Source: JADKIH01 sp964595205 (lineage in GTDB: Bacteria > Bacteroidota > Bacteroidia > AKYH767-A > 2013-40CM-41-45). From it: DNA of 64,000 nucleotides. The DNA lies in assembly GCA_964595205.1 (NCBI GenBank), contig CAZQOQ010000036.1:1-64000 (forward strand), in the 5' to 3' direction. Each line of letters opens with the position of its first letter. Positions within the stretch are counted from its first letter, which is position 1. The position numbers and the translations under genes are program-made. This document shows, piece after piece, positions 9,033 through 18,790 of the stretch. A model generated the notes under the pieces. That model had not been told where the DNA came from and searched no databases. It worked only from the letters and a program-made list of their open reading frames with translations.

Positions 9033-9962
9033 ATGGATTTACAAGAAATCAATAAGAATGATTACCAGGAACAGGGCCCGAAGAAAGGAATTGTAATTAT
9101 CGTCATAACGATTCTGCTGGGTACAAACGGTTTGTTACTATGGCAGTTTTTCGATAAGAAGAACAGTCTTGATCTCGCGAACCAGACAATCGTTACAACT
9201 ACTGCCGAAAAGGATGCTCTCCAGATGCAGCTGAATCAGTTCAAGGCAGAATATGAAAAAATAAAATCAGATAACGCCAGCCTGCAGAATCAGCTCTCCG
9301 AAAAGGACGAGGAGATTAAAGCAAAGGTGTCCGAAATTCAAAACCTGATCCGCCTGGGCGGCCCCGCGCAGATTGCGCGTGCAAAAGCAGAACTTGCCAA
9401 GTTGAAAGAGATGAATGATGTGTATGTGGCTCATATCGATTCATTAAATGTTGTTAATGCCAAACTCCAGCAGGAAAATCTGAATCTCTCATCGAATCTC
9501 AGTAAGGAAATGTCGAAAGTGGAAAACCTTTCGGCGGAAAACTCCAGGCTCTATTCCAAAGTCTCTGCCGGATCGGTGCTTAAGGCATTGAATATTGTAA
9601 CCGATGGACTCCGTTACAGGAGTAATGGCAAAGAAGTTCTTACCCAAAAAGCCAAGCAGGTTCAGAAAATTCGTACACATTTTACGCTTGGCGAAAACCA
9701 GGTCGTCGACAAAGGACCTATCGAGATTTATATTCGTGTGCTTAATCCTGATGGCAGTGTGATGTCGGCCGAGAAAAATAGTTTTAAGGCAAACGGCCAG
9801 GATATCTCTTATACCGTAAAGGAAATCGTTGAGTATAACAATTCCGAAACTCCTGTTGAAATTCTGCTCGCAAAAGGATCAGAATTCGTGAAGGGAAAAT
9901 ACATGGTAGAGATATACAGCGGCGGAGTCCAGATCGGTAAATCGCAGATCGAGCTCAAGTAG
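9033..9962 (+). CDS. membrane-anchored coiled-coil protein
   Basis: 309 residues. A short cytoplasmic tail is followed by one transmembrane helix at about 20-41 (GIVIIVITILLGTNGLLLW). A coiled coil follows at about 45-180, rich in Leu/Glu/Lys/Gln. A C-terminal beta-rich domain at about 195-309 includes LRYRSNGKEVLTQKAKQ and VDKGPIEIYIRVLNPDGS. The topology suggests an inner-membrane anchor with a periplasmic head. No enzymatic motif is seen. It is probably co-transcribed with the DUF1844 gene. Confidence 0.75.
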   Translation: MDLQEINKNDYQEQGPKKGIVIIVITILLGTNGLLLWQFFDKKNSLDLANQTIVTTTAEKDALQMQLNQFKAEYEKIKSDNASLQNQLSEKDEEIKAKVSEIQNLIRLGGPAQIARAKAELAKLKEMNDVYVAHIDSLNVVNAKLQQENLNLSSNLSKEMSKVENLSAENSRLYSKVSAGSVLKALNIVTDGLRYRSNGKEVLTQKAKQVQKIRTHFTLGENQVVDKGPIEIYIRVLNPDGSVMSAEKNSFKANGQDISYTVKEIVEYNNSETPVEILLAKGSEFVKGKYMVEIYSGGVQIGKSQIELK

Positions 9963-9988
9963 TTATTAAATAGTATCTCGGAATCATT

Positions 9989-12900
9989 TCAGAAAAACGC
10001 CCGTACCTGAACACCTCCTGTATGAACTACCGGTGAATCCTGCAGTTTTCTTCCATCATAGGTTAGACTCAGCTGAATCGAGTTATTCAACGTCTTGTCC
10101 ACAGCAGCTCCCCAGGTCACATTCTTCCCGTTTTTATATCCCTCCAGCATCTCATAGGCAAGGTAGCTGTCGTCAGCTGCATTATAATTTATATTTATAA
10201 GCGACACCTTTGCACTTATGATTCCTGAATTTGCTGCCGTGTATTTAACTTCAGTCAGGAACTTGTTGCTGATCGCTCTTTCTTTCAACTGACCTGTTGT
10301 ATTTTTCTTGTCGCCATACTGGTAAGATGCAGTAATACGGAAATTATTTCCCGGCTGATAGCTCACTTTCGGTTCGGTCGTATTCGAATAGATGCTGTAA
10401 TCCCTGGAAGAAAAATAATCGGATTCGTTGAGCTTATCGCTGTTTTCAATGACCATGGAAAGAAGGAAAGCCCGGTTTACATTCCATCGCATGTTGAGAA
10501 TCCTCGATCGCTGAATTCTCGTTTCAAAACCATTTGTAAGGAAGGCCTTCGTTTGATTTTCCTGCCATGTAAAATCCACACCGTAAACCGGACTTCTCTT
10601 GTTGTAATAAATCGTATTCCTAAGATTTGATGAGGCTGAAATAAGGCTTGTGTCGTTAATGTCGTGGTAGAATGGATTCAACGATGACAGCAGCGATTCA
10701 TTTTTCGTCTTCCTGTCCAGACGTGCAGATAACTGATCTGAAAATTTATTTATGAATTTTTCCTTTCCCTGAACTGAACTCTTTGTTCCTCCCGGAGTGA
10801 TAATGAGCACCTCATTAAACTGGTTGTTTCGGGTATTTACAAATTCGTTTGTTGGAATATAGACTCTGATAAAGTTAGCCTGGTTTTGAAATGCGGCAAC
10901 TGCAAATTCATTCAGGTCCTGTACTCCATTGTCATTCTCATCCCCGATGTATGCATATACTCCCTGTCCATCGTTGACACGCAGGTAATAATACTCAAGT
11001 TTTCTTTCCTGCCCGGTACCAACTTCATAGTATGTGTTGAACGAAAGTGTTCCCTTCCAGACATTAAGTGTATGATCGATGCGATTCACAATTGTCTTTG
11101 CTGATTCCTGTTGTGTCAGAGTAGTATCACTGATGTCAAGCTTCCGGTAAGTGGTTGTAGTGCGGAATGAATTGTCGGGGTTTTTCAGAAACTCCATCAC
11201 CAGGTTAATTTCATCTGCCTCTGTGATTTGTTTGAATTCATTCTGTGACGGGAGACGGTCGATTCTTTTCTTATAACTCAGGCTGGCCCTTGATTTAGCG
11301 GTATCAAGTGTATTAATATATCCCTGGATTTCCTGGAAGGCCGCACTTGATGAAAGCAGCGAGTCATTATCCGGTGTCTTGAATTTATTATTTTCCGCAT
11401 TTTCCCGTACCCCCAGAACTAATTTCCAGACAGGCCTGGAGAGGTCGACATAGTGTCTCAGGTAATTTGTCCGGCTGGTAAGTCCTTTTGTATTCAGATA
11501 ACTCACTGCGGAAAGCAAAGTGATTTTTTTCCAGGTGACATTTGCATTCGCACTATTCATTAATCCGTTATAATCGGATCCCTTATTAAATGACTTCAAC
11601 TGGTAAGTAACCGATGCGACTGACGGCTTAATGAGTGTGGTTTGAATTGAGCTGATATGTTCATCGTTATCGATCGTTGTTGTTCCCAGGTTCCAGTCCC
11701 TTTCAAATTCTACATTTCTGAATCTTTCAATCGGCTGAAAATATTTACTCGCATATTCATAATTCAATGCATTCGAAAGACTCCATCCCCTGAGGCTGTC
11801 ACCGTCCAAAGAAATGAAATTCCTGTACACAAATCTTGCGGCATAACCGGCATCGTTGTATTTGTCCTTCGATGAGAACTGGTTTATATTGTAATTGCTG
11901 TACGCGCCTTCTGCGGAAAGATTATTCCGTTTATTAAAAATATATTCCACCCCGGTGGTGATCATCTGCTGTTTTTTGGGAGTTATGAGCAACCCTACAG
12001 GCTCGTAATTTCCCTGGGGCACACCATTCACAGGTTCCAGCCATTTAAATACCCTTCCGTTTGTCGATGTAATGTCCTGCACATAGTTGCCGCGATTGGT
12101 ACCAACATCACTGAAACTTACCTGCCAGTATGCGCTGTCTGATTTACCGGCGTAATAATATATTGTATAAGTTCCGGTCCCTACAATGGTGTCTTTCTTA
12201 ATATATAGCACTGCATTTTCGTTACGCAACACACTGTCGGCTGTTGGATAAACGGCATTTTGAATGCTGTCACCTACGCTGGCCATCACTTCCTGTTTGG
12301 AACTGTCGAGTGTCAGATTTACGGGTTGATTCTTGTTGTCCTGCTCCGAATAAAGGTTAAATTTTATTTTTAATTTTTGACTGTCATATTCGTTGTTTAG
12401 ATATACTAGTGTTCTCGCGTAATTTTTATCAGAGTATTCAAATTCGGCAACAATGCGTGAGTCTTTTGTAATAAGAATCCGGGGAGTGAATGACAATTCT
12501 GCCGTATTATAATCAATGATATAATCGTTTTCAGATCCCCTTACTAGCTGGATTCCGTTGAAATAAATTTTTTCGGTTCCTGAAAGAATGATGATATATG
12601 TTTCGCCATTACTTCCGGTTAAACGATAGGGACCCTGGTTTCCTTCTTTTACCGCAATGGTATTCCGGGTGAATTTTCCTTTTGAGACGGCGAGACTTAT
12701 CCCGGATTTAAGGAATTTTTTCTCAGCTTCTACGGTTGACTTGTTTAAGGGGATAACGGTTGTAAAATATCCTCCCTGGCCCTTCTTGAAAAAGTTCATA
12801 AAATAACTGTCAGGACGCCTGAGTTCAAAGTCGCCGGCAATTAACTTATTATTAAAATTGGAAAGCTGAATAAACACCTTATCAAAGTCCTGAAGCTGCT

Positions 12901-13474
12901 GTGTATTACCTTCGGGTTGAACAGGAATATTTTCGTCGGTAATGGCTGCAAGGATTTCAACATTGTCGCTCAACTTACCGGCAAGCTGAAGGTTTAAACT
13001 TGAGTTTACAAACACGTCCTGGTTGTTTCCAAATGTAATTCCCCTGGAAATACTCCCGTTCCTCGACAGTCCCTGCACCCTGAAAATCTCGGGTTGATCG
13101 GAGCCCGGGTTATAATAAAAGGGAGGTGCCGTTCCACCCTTTGAAAGAAGGTCGGTAGTTTTATTTTTAAATTCTTTGTTGAAAAGGAAAGAAAATACCC
13201 GGTAAGTTGCTTTTACAGAATCGCCACCGATCAGCCGGTAAGAAGCCGATTGTTTTTTCCAAATGAGTTTTGCGCTGATAAAATCAAAATAATAAGCGCT
13301 GGTATCGATATATGTTCCGGAAGAATTTAAAAAAAAGGTTCCGGGGGCTATGCTGAGCGTATCTATGATGATTGTATCCGGTAAGACCGGTATATACTTA
13401 CTCCTGAGGTTGCTAAGACCCTGACCGTGAGAAGAGACCGACCAAAAAAGAAAAACAATCCAGAGTCCCCGCAT
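9989..13474 (-). CDS. very large outer-membrane beta-barrel protein of unknown function
   Basis: 1161 residues with a signal peptide ending near SSHGQ. Residues about 130-230 hold a conserved-looking block (SISRGITFGNNQDVFVNSS, then QPEGNTQQLQDFDKVFIQL). The last 700 residues alternate short aromatic strands and polar turns, and the chain ends VQVRAFF with a terminal Phe, as outer-membrane barrels do. The length and strand pattern recall giant T9SS translocon barrels such as SprA/Sov, but it is about half their size and I cannot show homology. It is monocistronic on the minus strand. Confidence 0.7.
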   Translation of the reverse strand: MRGLWIVFLFWSVSSHGQGLSNLRSKYIPVLPDTIIIDTLSIAPGTFFLNSSGTYIDTSAYYFDFISAKLIWKKQSASYRLIGGDSVKATYRVFSFLFNKEFKNKTTDLLSKGGTAPPFYYNPGSDQPEIFRVQGLSRNGSISRGITFGNNQDVFVNSSLNLQLAGKLSDNVEILAAITDENIPVQPEGNTQQLQDFDKVFIQLSNFNNKLIAGDFELRRPDSYFMNFFKKGQGGYFTTVIPLNKSTVEAEKKFLKSGISLAVSKGKFTRNTIAVKEGNQGPYRLTGSNGETYIIILSGTEKIYFNGIQLVRGSENDYIIDYNTAELSFTPRILITKDSRIVAEFEYSDKNYARTLVYLNNEYDSQKLKIKFNLYSEQDNKNQPVNLTLDSSKQEVMASVGDSIQNAVYPTADSVLRNENAVLYIKKDTIVGTGTYTIYYYAGKSDSAYWQVSFSDVGTNRGNYVQDITSTNGRVFKWLEPVNGVPQGNYEPVGLLITPKKQQMITTGVEYIFNKRNNLSAEGAYSNYNINQFSSKDKYNDAGYAARFVYRNFISLDGDSLRGWSLSNALNYEYASKYFQPIERFRNVEFERDWNLGTTTIDNDEHISSIQTTLIKPSVASVTYQLKSFNKGSDYNGLMNSANANVTWKKITLLSAVSYLNTKGLTSRTNYLRHYVDLSRPVWKLVLGVRENAENNKFKTPDNDSLLSSSAAFQEIQGYINTLDTAKSRASLSYKKRIDRLPSQNEFKQITEADEINLVMEFLKNPDNSFRTTTTYRKLDISDTTLTQQESAKTIVNRIDHTLNVWKGTLSFNTYYEVGTGQERKLEYYYLRVNDGQGVYAYIGDENDNGVQDLNEFAVAAFQNQANFIRVYIPTNEFVNTRNNQFNEVLIITPGGTKSSVQGKEKFINKFSDQLSARLDRKTKNESLLSSLNPFYHDINDTSLISASSNLRNTIYYNKRSPVYGVDFTWQENQTKAFLTNGFETRIQRSRILNMRWNVNRAFLLSMVIENSDKLNESDYFSSRDYSIYSNTTEPKVSYQPGNNFRITASYQYGDKKNTTGQLKERAISNKFLTEVKYTAANSGIISAKVSLININYNAADDSYLAYEMLEGYKNGKNVTWGAAVDKTLNNSIQLSLTYDGRKLQDSPVVHTGGVQVRAFF

Positions 13475-13605
13475 ATTTAATGCAATGAATAAATTAAAAG
13501 TAAATGTACGGGATTCAATACGTGTCAGATTTTAACATCAGATGAGATATTAACGGCATATTCGGCAAACTATTCACTAATTGTGAGAATTGGATCTGTC
13601 CACTC

Positions 13606-13648
13606 ATTCTTAAATTCTCAAATTTTCAAATTCTCAAATTTTCAAATT
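13606..13648. repeat. octamer array, ATTTTCAA family
   Basis: About five tandem 8-bp units alternating ATTCTCAA and ATTTTCAA, upstream of the glycosyltransferase gene. A short piece of a second family (AACGAATT, AACAAATT) follows at 13672-13687. It shares its unit with arrays at 30.7 kb and near 40.43 kb. Confidence 0.8.
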
Positions 13649-13686
13649 AAAACATGCTTTTTTTACAAATAAACGAATTAACAAAT

Positions 13687-13694
13687 TATCTTGC
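13687..13694 (+). promoter_or_regulatory. -7 promoter box
   Basis: TATCTTGC, a near match to TAnnTTTG and the same variant as the box before uppS. It overlaps the upstream TTG start candidate at 13691, which argues that translation starts at GTG 13718. Confidence 0.5.
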
Positions 13695-13717
13695 ATCGCA
13701 GAAAATGTCATTACGAA

Positions 13718-14458
13718 GTGAGTGATTCCATTGTTATAATACCCACATATAACGAGAAAGAAAACGTTGAGAAGATGGTCAGGAAAATTTTTTCGCTGCC
13801 ATCTGTCTTTGACGTGCTCATTATCGACGATAGTTCGCCCGATGGCACGGCGGGTATCGTCAGGGGATTGATGAATGAATTTGGCTCAAGGCTCTTTCTT
13901 GAGGAAAGAAGCGGCAAGTTAGGACTGGGCACTGCATACATTCATGGGTTTAAATGGGCAATAGGCAGGAAGTACAATTATATCTTTGAAATGGATTGCG
14001 ATTTCTCTCATAATCCGGAAGACCTTATCCGGCTCCATGAAGCCTGTTCAGTGGATGGCGCTGACATGTCAGTAGGCTCACGTTATATCCGTGGAGCCAA
14101 TGTCGTAAACTGGCCGCTTGGAAGAATCATCATGTCGTATTATGCTTCCGTATATGTCAGGATCATTACAGGAATTCGGATCAAGGACACAACAGCTGGT
14201 TTCGTTTGTTACACCCGCAGGGTATTGGAAACAATTCCTCTCGATGAAGTCAGATTCAGCGGGTATGCATTCCAGATCGAGATGAAATTCACTGCACTCA
14301 AATGCGGTTTTAAAATCATCGAAGTACCTATCGTTTTTACTGACAGAGTTGAAGGAACCAGCAAGATGAGCAAAGGTATATTCAAGGAAGCGATATTCGG
14401 CGTGTTGCTGATGAAGTGGAAAAGTCTTTTCAGGACCTACCCAAAGGCAGCCAGGTGA
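13718..14458 (+). CDS. polyprenol-phosphate mannose synthase-like glycosyltransferase (GT2)
   Basis: About 246 residues from GTG at 13718. A longer frame from TTG at 13691 would begin inside the promoter box. Family 2 motifs are clear: IIPTYNEKENV, IIDDSSPDGTA and EMDCDFSHNPEDL carrying the metal-binding acidic residues, then GSRYIRGANVVNWPLGR. The chain lacks the C-terminal membrane helices of larger DPM1-like enzymes. It should transfer a sugar, most likely mannose, from GDP-sugar to a polyprenyl phosphate at the inner membrane. It heads a unit with dihydroorotase and a DUF4296 lipoprotein. Confidence 0.88.
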   Translation: MSDSIVIIPTYNEKENVEKMVRKIFSLPSVFDVLIIDDSSPDGTAGIVRGLMNEFGSRLFLEERSGKLGLGTAYIHGFKWAIGRKYNYIFEMDCDFSHNPEDLIRLHEACSVDGADMSVGSRYIRGANVVNWPLGRIIMSYYASVYVRIITGIRIKDTTAGFVCYTRRVLETIPLDEVRFSGYAFQIEMKFTALKCGFKIIEVPIVFTDRVEGTSKMSKGIFKEAIFGVLLMKWKSLFRTYPKAAR

Positions 14459-14513
14459 GTTGCCTGATCCTTCGCCTGAATATTTAATTTACATCTGACG
14501 AACAAATAAATCC

Positions 14514-15851
14514 GTGAAGCATTACCTGATAAAAAATGCCAGCATCGTAAATGAAGGGAAAATCTTCACCGGCGATGTTTTGATTTCCGGCGACAGGATC
14601 GAAAAAATTGCAGCGTCCATTTCTCATCCTACGGCTATCGTAACAGATGCTTCGGGGTTGACGCTCTTTCCCGGCATTATCGACGACCAGGTTCATTTCC
14701 GTGAACCGGGACTAACCCATAAGGGCGACCTGTATACAGAGCCGAAAGCGGCTGTGGCAGGAGGCATTACCTCTTATATGGAAATGCCCAATACGGTTCC
14801 CAATGCGCTGACGCAGGAACTGCTGGAAGAAAAATATTCCATTGCTGCTTCAAAATCGCTGGCCAATTATTCTTTTTTCATGGGAGCAAGCAACGATAAT
14901 TTCGACGAGGTCATGAAGACTGACAGAAAGCGTGTTTGCGGGATTAAGATTTTCATGGGTTCGTCGACAGGAGATATGCTGGTGGATAACAGGAAGTCGC
15001 TTGAGAAAATTTTCTCCTCATCAGAAATGCTGATTGCAACTCACTGCGAAGACGAAGAAACGATCAGGAGAAATTTGTCGGAAGCAAAAGCAAAATTCGG
15101 AAACGACATACCTGTTTCCATGCACCCGGTGATCAGAAACGCCGATGCATGTTATGCTTCATCTTCCCTGGCGGTTTCTATGGCTGAGAAATACGGCACA
15201 CGGCTGCATATCCTGCATATAAGTACGGCAAAGGAATTATCGTTGTTTAAGCCGGCTTCCTCTGTGAAAGGAAAGAAAATTACTTCCGAAGCCTGTGTTC
15301 ATCATCTCTGGTTTGACGAAAGTGATTACGAAAGACTGGGAATGAAAATTAAATGGAACCCTGCGATAAAATCTGCGCGGGATAAAAGCGCGCTTCTTGA
15401 GGCGGTGACAGATGGCCGCATCGATGTTATTGCAACCGATCATGCACCACATACCATCGAGGAAAAAAATCAGCCTTACCTGAATGCGCCTTCCGGCGGA
15501 CCACTGGTTCAGCATTCGCTTTCAGCCATGCTTGAGTTTTATCATACCGGAAAACTTTCACTCGAAATGATTGCCTACAGAATGAGTCATGCCGTCGCTG
15601 AATGTTTCCAGGTTGCTGAAAGAGGATTCATACGGGAAGGTTATTATGCGGATCTCGTGCTAGTAGACCTGGATGATCCCTGGAAGGTAGAAGCGTCTAA
15701 CATTCTCTATAAGTGCGGGTGGAGCCCATTCGAAGGACAGGTTTTCCAATCCAGGGTTAAGCATACTTTCGTAAACGGCCACCCGGTATTTTCGCTAGGC
15801 GTTTTCGACGAGAGCCGGGCGGGTCAAAGATTAATGTTCTCTGCCGTATGA
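14514..15851 (+). CDS. pyrC: dihydroorotase
   Basis: 445 residues from a GTG start. It catalyses the reversible cyclisation of carbamoyl-aspartate to dihydroorotate in pyrimidine synthesis. The amidohydrolase signature reads DDQVHFREPGLTHKGD, where the first histidine of the usual HxH is Gln59 and the second is His61. Further metal-site segments are IATHCEDEE, LHILHIS and IATDHAPHT. The Gln variant is, as I recall, normal for Bacteroidota enzymes of this type, including that of Porphyromonas gingivalis. Its last four bases overlap the start of the DUF4296 gene, indicating translational coupling. Confidence 0.95.
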   Translation: MKHYLIKNASIVNEGKIFTGDVLISGDRIEKIAASISHPTAIVTDASGLTLFPGIIDDQVHFREPGLTHKGDLYTEPKAAVAGGITSYMEMPNTVPNALTQELLEEKYSIAASKSLANYSFFMGASNDNFDEVMKTDRKRVCGIKIFMGSSTGDMLVDNRKSLEKIFSSSEMLIATHCEDEETIRRNLSEAKAKFGNDIPVSMHPVIRNADACYASSSLAVSMAEKYGTRLHILHISTAKELSLFKPASSVKGKKITSEACVHHLWFDESDYERLGMKIKWNPAIKSARDKSALLEAVTDGRIDVIATDHAPHTIEEKNQPYLNAPSGGPLVQHSLSAMLEFYHTGKLSLEMIAYRMSHAVAECFQVAERGFIREGYYADLVLVDLDDPWKVEASNILYKCGWSPFEGQVFQSRVKHTFVNGHPVFSLGVFDESRAGQRLMFSAV

Positions 15852-16189
15852 AATTACCTGTTACGATACTTTGCCTTACATTATTGTTCTTTGCATGCAC
15901 AAAGAAGGAAGTTGTTATTCCTGATGATGTTCTCAAACAAAAGGAAATGACAGCAATACTAACCGATGTTCACATTGCGCAGTCAGCAATAGGAAATGCC
16001 ATCACCACAGATTCCTCAAAATACACCATGGCCGACTACCTGGAATACATTCTGGCCGATCATCAGACAACGAAGAAGGAATTCACGGCAAGCCTGAAAT
16101 TTTACAGCGATCACCCGGAAATGCTGCAGGCAGTTTACGATTCTGTGATCACCGGATTGAGTAAGATTGAGGCAGGACTTGAGAATTAG
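15848..16189 (+). CDS. DUF4296 lipoprotein
   Basis: 113 residues. The lipobox LFFAC with Cys17 marks it as a lipoprotein, and the mature part is the helical DUF4296 domain (MTAILTDVHIAQSAIGNA). The function is unknown. In Bacteroidota it commonly follows dihydroorotase, as here with a 4-bp ATGA overlap. The next gene has its own promoter, so this probably ends the operon. Confidence 0.85.
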   Translation: MKLPVTILCLTLLFFACTKKEVVIPDDVLKQKEMTAILTDVHIAQSAIGNAITTDSSKYTMADYLEYILADHQTTKKEFTASLKFYSDHPEMLQAVYDSVITGLSKIEAGLEN

Positions 16190-16204
16190 CATACGTATCC
16201 GTTT

Positions 16205-16234
16205 TTGATATTCCTTCGTAACAGAGTATCTTTG
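16205..16234 (+). promoter_or_regulatory. canonical promoter of the helicase gene
   Basis: TTG at 16205-16207, spacing 19, then TATCTTTG at 16227-16234. The longest reading frame nominally starts at this same TTG, so the upstream start is very unlikely. The first usable codon after the expected transcript start is TTG at 16247. Confidence 0.75.
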
Positions 16235-16246
16235 CAGACTTTAAAA

Positions 16247-17857
16247 TTGAAGAACCATTTGGAAGATACTCATTCAATAGACCGTCCCGAACAAATCATC
16301 GGCAAGAAATTATATGCCTACCAGCAGGGTGCGATTGAAGAGATTTTTAAACGGCTTAAGGATCATCCCGCGAAATATAATTTATTATACCAGCTTCCAA
16401 CCGGAGGAGGCAAGACTGTCATCTTTTCTGAAATAGCAAGAAGGTATATTGAAACCACAGGGAAGAAAGTGTTAATCCTGACACACCGGATTGAATTATG
16501 CGGGCAGACACACCAGATGTTAAATGAGTTTGGCGTAAAAAATAAGATCATCAACAGTGCGGTAAAGGAACTGCCTGTTCCAAATGAATTCATGTGTTTT
16601 GTTGCAATGGTCGAGACTCTGAATAATCGTATCAGGGACAAAATTCTGGATCTCGACAATGTCGGACTCATGATTGTGGATGAGGCTCATTACAATTCGT
16701 TCGGTAAATTATTTAAATTCTATGAGAAGGGCGTCGTGCTTGGCGTGACGGCGACACCCTTAAGCTCCAATATTAACCTTCCGATGAAGGATAATTACGA
16801 CGAGCTTATCGTCGGTGAGTCTATTTCTTCTCTCATCGAAATGGGATTTTTATCAAGAGCAATTACTTACAGCTACCATGTAGGTCTAACGTCGCTTAAA
16901 GTCGGCATCAACGGAGATTATACCGTAAGTTCGAGTGAACGGTTATATAACAATTATGCAATGCAGGATAAACTGCTAAGCGCATATCAGGAGAGGAGCC
17001 TTGGAAAGAAAACTCTGATATTCAACAACGGAATAGAGACTTCGAAACATGTGTACGCCACTTTTATGCAGGCAGGTCATGAGATCAGGCACCTTGACAA
17101 TACACATTCGGCGAGAGAGCGAAGGGAAATTCTGCAGTGGTTCAGGGAAAAACCTGATGCGATTCTGACATCAGTAAGCATCCTCACTACCGGCTTCGAT
17201 GAGCCTGGTGTCGAGAGTATAATTTTAAACCGGGCTACCAAGTCGCTCACACTCTATTTCCAGATGATCGGAAGAGGATCCCGCGTGTATGGAAATAAAA
17301 AGGAATTCATCGTCATCGACCTCGGGAATAACATGAGCCGTTTCGGTTTGTGGGAAGCAGAGGTTGATTGGGAGAATATTTTTCGTTATCCAGAACAACA
17401 CCTGGAGAGTATCAGGAGCGACGAAGTAATTGAACGGGCATATAAGTACATCATGCCGGAAGACCTGAGGAAAAAATTTGGCAAGTCAGACTCCATCGAT
17501 TTCGACGTGAAGGAAGAGCATGCAAAGGCAATGGGCAACCACCATCGTCCGAGAGTCGTCATCGATTCATCCATTAAACAGCATTTGAAAATCTGTATGG
17601 AGAACAGCGACAATCTGCAGGAGGCATTGGCATTATCAGAATTGCTGAGAGAAGAAATCGATTACCGCGTCAGAGTCTATGCAAGATGTCTGAGCAAGAC
17701 TTCAGAGAGTTATGTAAAATGGCTGCAGGATGAATATAAGCGCAACCTGAAATCCGGACTGTTCATGAGTTATATGCAGGCTGGAAATGGCATCGTCCCA
17801 TTGGCTGATGAGGCTTTGGGAGATGATCAAAATGAAAATGATTTTACGGAAAATTAG
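16247..17857 (+). CDS. superfamily 2 DEAD/DEAH-box helicase
   Basis: About 536 residues, start chosen as TTG 16247 because the longer frame begins within the promoter. Motif I is LPTGGGKT, motif II VDEAHYNS, motif III GVTATPLSS, and motif VI reads QMIGRGSRVYG. The layout matches the SSL2/COG1061-type DNA or RNA helicases rather than RecG or the DEAD-box RNA helicases. A C-terminal extension of about 150 residues after the second RecA domain is unassigned. The biological target is unknown, and no defence or restriction partners are adjacent. Confidence 0.88.
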   Translation: MKNHLEDTHSIDRPEQIIGKKLYAYQQGAIEEIFKRLKDHPAKYNLLYQLPTGGGKTVIFSEIARRYIETTGKKVLILTHRIELCGQTHQMLNEFGVKNKIINSAVKELPVPNEFMCFVAMVETLNNRIRDKILDLDNVGLMIVDEAHYNSFGKLFKFYEKGVVLGVTATPLSSNINLPMKDNYDELIVGESISSLIEMGFLSRAITYSYHVGLTSLKVGINGDYTVSSSERLYNNYAMQDKLLSAYQERSLGKKTLIFNNGIETSKHVYATFMQAGHEIRHLDNTHSARERREILQWFREKPDAILTSVSILTTGFDEPGVESIILNRATKSLTLYFQMIGRGSRVYGNKKEFIVIDLGNNMSRFGLWEAEVDWENIFRYPEQHLESIRSDEVIERAYKYIMPEDLRKKFGKSDSIDFDVKEEHAKAMGNHHRPRVVIDSSIKQHLKICMENSDNLQEALALSELLREEIDYRVRVYARCLSKTSESYVKWLQDEYKRNLKSGLFMSYMQAGNGIVPLADEALGDDQNENDFTEN

Positions 17858-17988
17858 TTGTAAAAGTCTGTAACAGCAGACTGCCTTTATCTTAATTATC
17901 TTTAAGTCGGGTCATGCCCGGTTTCGCCTGTTTAAACTTCTTTTGATCGAAACGAATATTCATCAGTAATTCGAATAAATTTTGCCGA

Positions 17989-18639
17989 TCAAAGTTTAAG
18001 TTCACTGTACGATAAATTTTCTGATTGAATTTCCCTGATACCGACAGTTCCAAAATCAAGTCGCGCATTGGCATTGTAGGTAAGGGAAGTGAGTGGCGTA
18101 AGGCTGGATATGGAATCATTTCCATAATACCGTCGAGCCCTGTTTGTACCAGTGCCATTCACCGTATAATACCATCGTGGCGTCACGGGAGTATTTGCAA
18201 CGCTCGGTTGATAGCCTTTTACGGTTAGCACAGCCAGGTTACTCGTGCCGTCATATGTAAAAGGATTATTCAATGTAACCTCTCTCCACCCGGGACCAGA
18301 ATCATTTGGAAAAGTACCGGAATAAACAAGCGTGTAACCTGCATTCGAATAATTGCTGTTTGGAAGAGCAGAATTCTGTATATTCTGTATGTAGATATCG
18401 ACGTTTTCTATCGTCTCGAAATTGGTTCCATCAGTTCTTTCAAAGGCAAATTTTGAAATCGTTCCCCCAATGCCAATCTCTGATGCGAGATAGATGATTT
18501 CATATACACTGTAGTCGTTTGTGCGGTTTAACGGACTAAAGACTGAAATACAGGTACCGGTACCGATTATTATCTGCTGAGCTTCGGTAATGGCTGAATT
18601 CTAAAATAATATCAGCAGAATGGTAAATAATTTTTTCAT
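17989..18639 (-). pseudogene. broken secreted T9SS-type protein gene with an amber stop in the signal peptide
   Basis: The minus strand reads MKKLFTILLILF, then TAG (plus-strand CTA at 18601-18603), then continues in the same frame as NSAITEAQQIIIGTG for about 200 more residues to a TGA at 17989. The body matches a beta-sandwich domain common in Bacteroidota secreted proteins (YEIIYLASEIGIGGTISKFA, LTVKGYQPS). The frame stops at SENLSYSELKL, where a sorting domain with YPNP would be expected, so the C-terminus also seems lost. The amber codon falls in the hydrophobic core of the signal peptide, so without suppression nothing useful is exported. Confidence 0.8.
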
Positions 18640-18790
18640 GTTTCGTGTTGGTATGATAAAACTAATAATCACTGTATGACTTATGCAAGGCGTCCTGGTT
18701 TATAAAGTTAATTTTTTATTTAATTGAAAAAATTACTAAAAGCCGCTGAGGTGTTTTCTTTACATTAGCAAAATATTCAAAAAACGCGCA

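Noticed and set aside
9033..9962. Phage or secretion needle component, from the coiled coil
   Set aside because: There are no phage or secretion genes nearby; a single helix plus coiled coil is too general.
14680..14710. Damaged dihydroorotase metal site (Gln instead of His)
   Set aside because: The DDQVHFREPG form is, to my knowledge, normal in Bacteroidota dihydroorotases, and the rest of the site is intact.
17858..17988. Remnant of a T9SS sorting domain after the broken gene
   Set aside because: No YPNP-like motif or basic end could be found in any frame of this stretch.
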